From Auricularia sp. M13 (Eukaryota; Basidiomycota; Agaricomycetes; Auriculariales; Auriculariaceae): a stretch of DNA of 64,000 nucleotides. The stretch spans positions 1,116,001 through 1,180,000 of the forward strand of contig CM073193.1 of NCBI GenBank assembly GCA_037042915.1, read 5' to 3'. Numbering within the stretch: position 1 is the first letter of the stretch; each line of letters begins with the position of its first letter. Below are positions 55,730 to 64,000 of the stretch, piece after piece. A program made the translations under genes and the position numbers. The notes beneath the pieces were generated by a model that saw only the letters and a list, made by a program, of their open reading frames with translations, ran no database searches and was not told the DNA's origin.

Positions 55730-57053
55730 TCAGCATTTCCACCTGATCTGATCCCGCAATACCGCTGGTCTGAACTGATCACGCAACACACTGTTCCGCA
55801 AAGTGTCCCAAATCGCGCCGACTCTTCGCCACCTAGCCAAGAACGCCAAACAGATGAGTATCCGCATCGTCGGCTCCCCAAGACCGCCCTGAGTTGGGCT
55901 TTCTGACAGCTGGCTGTGACAGCGCGGGCCGGGACAGTCGCACGACATCAGAGTCAAGTGCGTCTGCTCCAACAGGGGCGCCAGTACGCGCTGCATCACT
56001 TTGTGATCTCTATCTGGTATTCTCTCGCCGTCGTCGGTGTAGGGCGATACGGCGACGAGGACTTGCCATTGCCCGAAGTCGGATTTGAAGAAAAAACAGT
56101 CCAGACCTAGCGGAGTGCGTACGGAGGTGTGCATCCTGCCAGAGCAATGCCGTCAGCTTGACGCACGACAGACAAAATAGGATGGAATGTCGAGTACCAG
56201 AATGTTTTTTGGAAGCTATGCCCAGTATATTCGGTGGCGAGGTATCGCTGCATCGGCATAAAGCCCTCGCCTGCTCGGAAGCCCCATTCCCACATCGTGA
56301 TCAATACTTCCCGGAGGTCATGTAATCGCTATGGTAGCAAGGTATGAGACACATACATATCATACCGAACATGTAATCTCAGCTCACCTGAAGTGATGTG
56401 CGAGCGCAAGGGAGGTAAAACTTGCCCGTCCTTTCGTCGCGGAACTGGAACGTCGGCGTGTCCACTCCAAAATGCGCATGGATGGCATTGACGACGTTCG
56501 ACAGCCGATCAAGTGTTGTATGCTGTTCGTCGAGGCGCTGCAAGACGGCATCGTGGTCGTCGCTGAGGCGCGTGAGCGATCGCGTCACTGACAATGCACG
56601 TGCGCACCTCTGAGATAGGGACAAGAAGGTCTGCATTGCGGTCACATGGTCGCGCAGGCGCGCCCTAAGCGCCTCGACCTCTTTATTTCCGCCCAGGAAG
56701 CTCCATGCGGCAATCCGCCACAGCCTGCGCCACGCAGCCTGACCTTCAACACGCGTAATCCTCTGCTGATGTGTGCGCGTCCTGCGGTCTACAGCAACAA
56801 GGACGTCTTTCACAGCCGCCAGTGCATACTCGATGCCGTTCACGACGTCGGGCGTCAGCGCGCTGCGTCGGCGGTGGACGGTCGCTTGGATTTGTTGCAC
56901 CGCGCGCCGGAAGATGTCGATGTCCTCGACGAGCTCGCGGATCTGCTGGGAAGCGCCAGATGCGTCGTTGAGCTGCGCGCGAAGCGCCCAGGCGAGCTGA
57001 AGGACAGTGACGAAGTCGCCGAACGACCCGAATGCCAGGGCGAAGATGGGCAT
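55730..57053 (-). CDS. H-UBL protein at 55.7-57.1 kb
   Basis: The ATG at 57053 opens MPIFALAFGSFGDFVTVLQL. Exons 57053-56608 and 56562-56388 have the family lengths of 446 and 175 nt; exon 3 starts at 56328 (RLHDLREVLITMWEWGF). The helical domain shows SQQIRELVEDIDIFRRAVQQ and AAWSFLGGNKEVEALRARLR. Exon 2 gives DDHDAVLQRLDEQHTTLDRL and FQFRDERTGKFYLPCARTS. A final conserved frame with GLDCFFFKSDFGQWQVLVAV runs from about 56,134 to 55,730. How exon 3 joins it is unclear: a GTGCGT..GGCAG pair would remove 31 nt but not give a clean frame, so the 3' end may be altered. ATTATAATG near 57,108 is a likely TATA box. It is convergent with the F-box gene. Confidence 0.65.
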
Positions 57054-59269
57054 GCTCGTGCACGAGACGCGGGCGGCGAGCTAAGAGCCGCGCGCGGCCA
57101 GGCGCGACATTATAATACGTCCCTCCGTGTCCAGCCGTCTACATTTCCGCTCGCCACGGAGGGTACACAAAATAGTGCATGAACAAGGACGCTGCGGCCC
57201 TGAATGTCGGAGAGCACCGCCTTCGTCGCAGGGAAGGTGGAGATTATTCGGTCCGGCCAAAAATGGGCATGAGCACTGTGATCTCGGACCGCGGCGCAAC
57301 AACGTACTCGAGCAGGCTGTGAACTGTGGAACAGAGCGGCATGCATAAATTTAGGACACGGGGAGTGCCAGGCAGCGTGTCAATTCACGTCAGGTACAGA
57401 ACCATCGATGCCCTGATAATGCTGTGTAGGCTGAGACATGGTGTAAGACGAGATGTATCTGCGGGCGGGCAAAGAGATAGCCAACGGGTTTTAGCATCGT
57501 TGGTGTTGGCGAATCAGAAACACGGGTGCGCGAGAGCATAGGTCCAGCGTGTGTAATGATGCTACAGAACGATCCAAGACACGGCAGACGTTGCGGACAT
57601 ATTGATGTGCAGTACTGGAGAGTTTTCCAAGATGACGAACCCGTAATCCAAGCTAATGTCGGATTTATCAGACGAGCACCGGCCATATTCGAGACATAGA
57701 ACACGTACAGCAGTCGGAACGCGCGTCGCCAAAGTGCATTGAGGTTGTCGCGCCGAGGCAGTCACGGTAATAGCGCGACTGACAGAAAGGGCGGGCAATG
57801 AAGGGGGCTTTTGTCAATGCCATGGTCTTGCAGCTCAAGGGTTCCGAGTACTCGAGCAACGCAAAGATCGACTGTGAGCGAGTAGAATACGCCCCTCCCA
57901 GGCAGATTGGAGGAAGAAACGGCCGACTAGAGCTTCGGTGCCAGCTGCAAGAGGACAGAGCGGGTACGAGGCCGAGGCACCCCTGATGACGACACAGCAG
58001 TGACATTCTCGGGGGCGGCCGTCGAAGTCAAACCAAAGAGCGCGACACCCAAGCTGTTGCCAGGAGACTCATGTATCATGTTGCGGCCGAGCGCTGTCGT
58101 CGGGGAGGTCGATTGTCGTGGTCAAAAAGCAACCGCCGGGCCGGGATCGCCCGGCCGGAAGTTCAAGAATTTTTGTATTTACGTCCGACGCGGAGGCAGT
58201 CCATAACGGGCCCGTCAGCTCCGAATCTACCTACCTACCTACCTACCTTGTCCTCCTCCGCTGACCTCGAACGTTGCTTGTGCGCTCAGCAATCGCCCGC
58301 CGTCCCATTCAACGCACGACTGTTTCAACTTAGAGATTTTTTGTCACCCTAGGAGGATATTTCCAGGCTCCAGAATCATAGTTCAGCGCTGCAGCCTTCT
58401 TGCTTTCTGGCCTCCGTTATTTGAGCGTCACAGCAGCTTCATTTACACAGAGGGGACTGCTGGTAGCCTCCATTATCATAACTGGAGCGGCCGCTGCATT
58501 TGCGAGTGGCCGCGGCGCCGCCGCTTCAAAGCTGCATGTACTGTTGCGTATCACCGCGCATGGCTCTGGCTATCGTCTACAAGTAAACTCGCTATTTGGG
58601 ACTGCTCATTTTGCTATTACAACTTCCGATGGGCCAACCGCACAGCGTCGCATCTAGGCGCCGATGCGCTTTCAGCAGGTAGACCGCGAGAGCGCAAGCG
58701 CAGCGCGATGGCCTTAATCGACTGGAAGCGTGCGGTGCCCTGCACCTCGCGCCGCCGCCGGCGCAGTGGCAGGAAATACCGCCGTTGAACGGCCTGAAAG
58801 GCTTGTCGGACGACTCGCGCTTCTATTCGGCATAGCAGGACGCTGTCAGGCGTCCGGGCAATAGATGTAGTACTGTATCTCACACGGCGAGTCACCTTCA
58901 ATGTGCTTGTGGTGATGGTCACTATGCATTGCGCTCGAGTTTCAGCTGCAGCTGTGGACTTCGACCCGCGTGCCGCTGCACTGGTAGTCTATGCGCTGGT
59001 CGGCTTCGACGATATGCTGTTGGCGTGAACCCGTCGAGCGTCGCGAGGCTAGCGTGGGTGGTTGGGAGCAAGTGCAGCTCAGTGCGCTCCTTCGCTTCCC
59101 GTGTGCCGAGATCTCTTTGCGTCACTCCAACTTTTCACTGTGATACATTTTACCTGAGACTTCTGGCTGTCGAATGCGCCTGGATATTGGGATGATCATC
59201 GACTATTTGGCATTGAAATCGGCTAAAGCTCCTGGTAGTATTACACATCGCTATGCCGTGCCACTCGAT
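57054..59269. other. Spacer with no supported gene
   Basis: It contains the promoter region of the H-UBL gene at its left edge and a TACC-tailed repeat copy at 58,175-58,246. Several short frames overlap on both strands without recognised motifs. Confidence 0.55.
58175..58246 (+). repeat. TACC-tailed dispersed repeat, second copy
   Basis: GTATTTACGT, GCGGAGGCAGTCCA and GCTCCGAATCTACC followed by a TACC run match 23,341-23,415. The flanks to the right differ, so the tail marks the 3' end of a dispersed unit. Confidence 0.65.
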
Positions 59270-62200
59270 CTATTGCTCAGCCGAAAACAACTTCTGTAAA
59301 TCCCGTTTTGCTCTGGAGCGGCTATCAGCCGCTCCGGCCGCTCCGATGCTCTGGCAGATATCAGAGCAGCCAAAGCAACCACAGCAATGAGCCACACCGC
59401 TGCGTTGTCGGGCACCAGGTCGAACTGTACTACAAAACTCGAAAAAAATGATCATAATCCATTTTGTTCCAGAAGAAGAGAAACCGAGTTTCCGTATGGT
59501 GCCCAAAAACACGATTTTCATGACTTAGAAACTTGCTGAGGCTGGTGCTGGACCATCGGAGGGCTTCGGGCACCGAAATCGGGGCGCGAATTTTTTTTCC
59601 AAGTCCGTCCGTGTGCGCAGTCACAAAGGCGGACCGACCGCTGGTCGGAGTCTAAAATGCCCCTTTCCCGTACACCACGCGTCGTCGCTGCCGACATAGG
59701 ACCCCGGGATACCAGCGCACCCCTCGCTGCCGTCGGTTCCTTTGTGTCTTGTTTCTTGCCCTACGCCGACCCTGCTGGTGATGCGTGGCTAGTACTACTT
59801 GTTTGGCTTGCTGTCAGGCTACTTTCTGCGCTTGGGCTGCTAACATCTTGCGGTCTTGCTTCGTGGTTCTTTGCTGGGCTTGCTGACTTGCTGGGCTTGC
59901 TGCTTGTTCTGTGCTGGCTGCAACCTTGTATAACTAACTGTCTTTTCTCAGAACTGTTTGCTTTGCTCGCGCCGCGTCACGGTATGTTGCACCTTGTGTA
60001 CTACACCCAACAGCCGCTAACATTTTCTTTTCAGATCGTCGACGGCCTGTATCGCGCGTTTCGGCGTCGTAGAGGTGGCGACCTTGGCATGTGGTACGCC
60101 TGACGCATCCGTCCCTTTTTTCATTTTCTTACAGTATATGCACCCTTCAGGCTGCATACCGTACGCTCTGTTTTGGACCCTCGAGCGAGCTTGAGTTTTG
60201 TATTGTATCTCGTCGAGTTGTCACGCAATTGATTTTTTTTTTTGCCGTATTCTGTCCTTCGCGTGAAATGTAAAGCAAGTGAAAAAGTAACTAGCAAGCT
60301 ATATAATGGTATATCTCGTAGGGGGTGCTCCAGCGTGCTCCAGAGCATGCCAGAGCAGCCAGTCGTTGCTCTAAAGGGGGGGGTTATCTTCCGCGCTCTG
60401 CCGCTCCAGAGCGCACAGAGCGCGCCAGAGCGAAGGTCAAATTTACAGAAGAACTGGTTTACCATTTCAAGTATCCTAGCCGCTTGAGGACGCTCATTCG
60501 GATCCAAGCTCCAGGTGGCGAGACAAATAGACCAAAGTTGGTCACCAATGAGGAAGTTTCCATCGTCGTCTAGCGGACGAAGTGGAGTCCGGCAAAGCAT
60601 GATGCACAATATGGCCTCTGGGTCCAACATGCGAGCCCAGGGCGGCGATAGCGTATACGCCTTCAAACCGTTGAGAACACGCCATGTGAGAGCACTGCAG
60701 ATCGCACCTGGTAAATCAGCGATCCGAATGCGTATATATCGCTGAAGACGGTCTTCGATCGTAGTATGCTGATCACGCCGTCGTCCGCCTGGTCGTCGGC
60801 AAGCCGCTGATATGCTTGGTCGAACAGCAACTCAGGTGCGGCGAAGCGAATGGTATTTCTGATTCGGAGGTACGTCGCCGTGATATTCTCGCCTGGTGTG
60901 ATGAGGGTGCTTAGTCCAAAATCACTGAGCAGTGCGCGGCCATCAGAATTAATGAGAACATTTTCCTGAGGGAGGAGAATCAGCTTCAAGTTGCTTCTTT
61001 ACGAAGGCGAATGAGCGACGCACGCATTTAAGGTCTCCGTGAACGATCCCTGCTGCATCGTGAAGGTATGCCAATCCTTCGAGCACCTGTTTTATCTGTA
61101 GTATCCGCGGGCACCGTAAGATCGACGCCTACGCAAAGAAAATAGAACACTTCGCTTACCAAGGGCAGTCGATCGACGTCCGGGTTCCGTCGTAGGTAGT
61201 GGCTCATGCAACCATTCTCCATGAACGGGGAAACGAGAATGACCTCGCGTCTGCTTGACTCGCAGATTCCGTAGAACGGTAAGAGTCTCTCGTGATTGAT
61301 CTTCGTCCACAGACCGACTTCGTGTGGGAGCATCTGACGCTCGAACGAGTGGGCCCGCCAGTTCAAGATTGAAACGTAAGAAACGCACCGTCTGCTCGAG
61401 GTCGGCTCCGCACGCATGTAGAACCTTCAACGCCACCACCTCACTGGTTGATCCGGTCTGCATCTCTCCTCGGAAGACGCTGGCACTAGCACCGCGCGCG
61501 ATGGGCTCACACGACGGTAAGACGATACGAGGTCGGGAAATATTGCCCAAGGGGAAACCTGGCCTTTCCACAGGGACAAGATGAAGGGGAGGCATCAGAT
61601 GAAGAGCATGTGCGAAGGGTCCACCTCCAGTAGTAGTTTCTTCAGAAGGCGCTGGCGGGGAAGAAGGGAAACCTTCGTGTTCGGGGCACATGTCGGGAGA
61701 CGTTGCATCACCAGAACACCGGCCTGAGGTCATAGGCTCGTCATCGAGATCGGACGGAATGGTGAATGGAGATGGCACATCCCCAGCGACGACGTCGGGA
61801 ATGGCAGACTGCGTGCCGCTGTTGTTGAGCGAGATAGCATGGTCGACGCGATCAAGCGAAGGGAATGTCGGTACATCGCACTCCGCCTCATCGCTATCAG
61901 TAGCGGGGGAGCTCGCGCTTTCGTCGTGATTTGCAGATAGAAGCATGAGTGGAAGCGGTAGTACGATGGTAGGCGGGACGGAATATTCCCGCGGCGCAGA
62001 AGATGATAGATCGGCGCGATGTCCGGGTGAGACGGAGTCCTGCACGGGTACCGCGGTGTATGCCGGTGGAGGCTCGTGTTCGCCGTGGGTGTAGCTCTTT
62101 GGTGCGTAAGGGGCATTGGCGCTGCCATCGATGTCGAAGGGCGGGGGAGATTCTGCATAGTACGGCACGCCGCTGGCATCCTCGCGAGAAGCACCGACTG

Positions 62201-62845
62201 TGGAGATCTCGGGAGGGGGTTTGTGCCTCTGGTCTTCGAAAGTGTTGTGTTCAGCGCTGTGTTCGAGAGCTGCAGACGCTGGCGAGTCCACACTCTGAGG
62301 CGGAGATTTATCGTGGAGGATGTCGGCAACGTTTTTGCAACATCGCTTTCGTTGCATCCTCGCGGCAGCTGCAGCCACGAGATGATGTAGGTAACATAGG
62401 TATACAGTATTTGGATGACTCACCTTGGCAGGCCAGATATCAAGTTGGATATCGTGCGAATAAGGCCTTCAAGGTTATCTATGTACCAGCGGACATCCCC
62501 AGGCTCGCCACCCAAAACTCTCCAGGTTGCAATGTACCACTTCTGCTGCCAAATGGAAACCTGTCTATAATTTGCGAACATCCGCCGCATGAGCGGCTTG
62601 TTGCGTGCAGCTTTAGCAAGCAAGTTTTCCAAATGAATCCAACAGCCTTCGTCTCCCACTCCAAGTTGGCGTCTGATGCTGATGTCGACCCGGATGAGCT
62701 GCGCCACGCGAAGCAAGTGGTCGACGCGGTCGATGAGCGCGCAAATCTGGGTGAATGTGCTGGTGTCGCCAACGTGGAGGGGAGGGAGTCGGGGAAGCTT
62801 ACTCGCGAGCTTGGGGACGGCGGTGAAGTTCCCGAGGACGGGCAT
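59270..62845 (-). CDS. H-kinase, third copy, last codons interrupted by a small transposon
   Basis: Exons 62845-62424, 62358-61389, 61333-61160, 61086-61024, 60965-60708 and 60660 onward. The N-terminal module (about 140 residues) is helical with TWRVLGGEPGDVRWYID. A long Pro/Ser-rich linker with PPPAYTAV follows, then the kinase: PIARGASASVFRG, VALKVL, PFMENGCMSHYL, HGDLK, SDFGLS, AAPEL and the C-lobe end WSICLATWSLDPNERPQAAR. Catalytic residues are present. The reading frame enters the 1,161-bp element after EMVNQ and runs on to a stop at 60,121, adding about 110 foreign residues. Without the insertion the host ending would be LFSAEQ with the stop at 59,270-59,272 (704 residues). The kinase may still be active because the insertion lies beyond the domain. 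Confidence 0.8.
59291..60451. mobile_element. Small non-autonomous element with Plavaka-like ends
   Basis: It starts CTTCTGTAAAT and ends ATTTACAGAAG, flanked by AA on both sides. Subterminal clusters use GCTCTGGAGC / GCTCCAGAGC (59,311-59,372 and 60,326-60,435) where the large element uses GCTCAGGAGC. No transposase is encoded. A frame at 59,657-60,103 is hydrophobic and repetitive (LLSALGLLTSCGL), with no known family. It was probably moved by a Plavaka transposase acting in trans, maybe of a different subfamily given the changed subterminal motif. Confidence 0.78.
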
Positions 62846-64000
62846 CGTTCCTACGCGCTGGCGTCAGCTAGGTTGGCGAGAGGATGAGTCGGACCCGGCT
62901 TTGCACGCAGACACTGCTATGCTTCACGCAGGCGCCGTTAGACTTCCGCTGCGCGTCCAAGCAGCCGGGTGCAATCGGCAGAGCAGAAACACTCCAACGC
63001 GGAAAAGGATAGGACGTGAGCACTGCACTGGCGCTACACGTGCCCCGGTCCCAGTGTCATGGTCGTCAAATAAACCGGCAAGCCTGATTCAGAAGGAGGC
63101 GCCGGTCAGTATCTTCTACTACTACGAAAAGATAACGGTGGAGAGTTGCCGCGGGTTTCAATTGGCCCCGCATAGTAGGAATTCCGCCCAGACACAGCTG
63201 GTGATTTACGCGCGAAGGCCGTGCTCACCCGGGAAATAACTTGCTACGTGCTCGCACGGAGGGCGGGTGCGGCTCGGGCTGCGGGAGTAGATCACCCTGG
63301 ACTCAACTCAGTAGCGCCAGCGCGACGAAAACGCAGCCGCGCATCAGGTTATAGCCAAACTCTGCTTTATTTCTCCTGAGAAGCACTTGAATGGCGTTGG
63401 TGGGATGCAGGAGCCGAGTCTGGCCAGGGAAAAACTCACCCCGGGTTGTGGATCCTGCGCCGAAAGTTCAAGGACATCCGGGAAGGTTGGGAACGTTTTG
63501 TATGTCATAAGGGATGTCATGTATATGGTTGGCAGTCGGGACTATGCTGAGTCCGTCGAGTGGGAGGATGAGTGCGACTTGAATCTGCGAGTGCGACACC
63601 AAACAGCAGGCGAACAGTTTTGGCCGTTGAGGGGTGTTTTTGTGCCAACGGGATGACGGGAAAAGTCGTCACAAGAGCAGCAGGCCTAGGAAGGCAGGAA
63701 TAAAGTTGGAAGACGACGAGAGTAAGCGAGCGGCGCAAGGTGGGCCTTCCGAACGATAATTGACGATACGTGGTGGCAGAAAATCATGGCCATGAGTAGC
63801 GTAAATTGAAGTGGAGAACGCTCAGTCTGCGCATCACGCGACAAATTTGACAGGTACAAGACGAGGGTCACGGCCACGAGGACGGCGGTCGGTTTCAAGT
63901 GTGCAATGCGAGTAGAAATTGGCAAGCCGAGGGCGCGAAGACACGTCGAATCAGCGGTACGGGTCGAATACCGTTGGGGCAAGCAGGAAAAGCGATGATA
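62846..64000. other. Right edge, no supported gene
   Basis: The left part should hold the promoter of the third H-kinase. A minus-strand frame at 63,982-63,686 has a hydrophobic stretch (AVLVAVTLVLYLSNLS) and could be an exon of a membrane protein continuing outside the window, but no motif supports this. Confidence 0.45.

Noticed and set aside
59657-60103. Frame in the small element as a membrane protein gene
   Set aside because: The hydrophobic part comes from repeated CTTGCTGGG-type phrases; there is no family match or paralogue, so it was not annotated as a gene.
63686-63982. Possible membrane-protein exon at the right edge
   Set aside because: Only one hydrophobic stretch, no splice partner in the window; noted in the edge entry but not called.

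Overview
The window looks like accessory DNA from a basidiomycete fungus, most likely an agaricomycete. Genes are split by introns of about 45-70 nt with GT..AG ends, the DNA is GC-rich, and the protein families are fungal: F-box proteins, a fungal N-terminal helical domain, TKL-like kinases, and Plavaka and KDZ transposases. All exon boundaries were worked out by hand from splice signals, frame and comparison between paralogues. Species cannot be given.

Layout. Positions 1-9,500 and 27,411-35,545 are two direct copies of one block: 5' part of a glutathionyl-hydroquinone reductase gene, then a helical/ubiquitin-like (H-UBL) gene, an F-box gene and an H-kinase gene. A third copy of the reductase segment, with the most complete gene, lies at 17,691-21,420. 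Further paralogues fill the window: F-box genes at 12.3-13.9, 23.5-25.1 and 53.7-55.3 kb, H-UBL genes at 26.2-27.1, 36.7-53.0 and 55.7-57.1 kb, and a third H-kinase at 59.3-62.8 kb. Spacers carry minisatellites and decayed repeats.

The H-UBL and H-kinase genes share an N-terminal helical module encoded by an exon that always ends in the same splice phase, followed in one family by a ubiquitin-like region and in the other by a kinase domain. Amplified together with F-box genes under a conserved F-box promoter block, they look like a fast birth-and-death signalling or recognition cluster. That role is inferred.

Mobile DNA. A Plavaka (CACTA-like) element occupies 37,192-52,060. It sits inside a 54-nt intron of an H-UBL gene and carries a complete transposase gene plus a divergent gene with a DUF6532-like product. 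A KDZ element of 8,697 bp (39,594-48,290; 112-bp inverted ends, 8-bp target duplication AACGGTTC) is nested in the Plavaka divergent promoter and has its own transposase and two unknown genes. A 1,161-bp non-autonomous relative with Plavaka-type ends (59,291-60,451) interrupts the last codons of the third kinase. No rRNA, tRNA or CRISPR array was seen.
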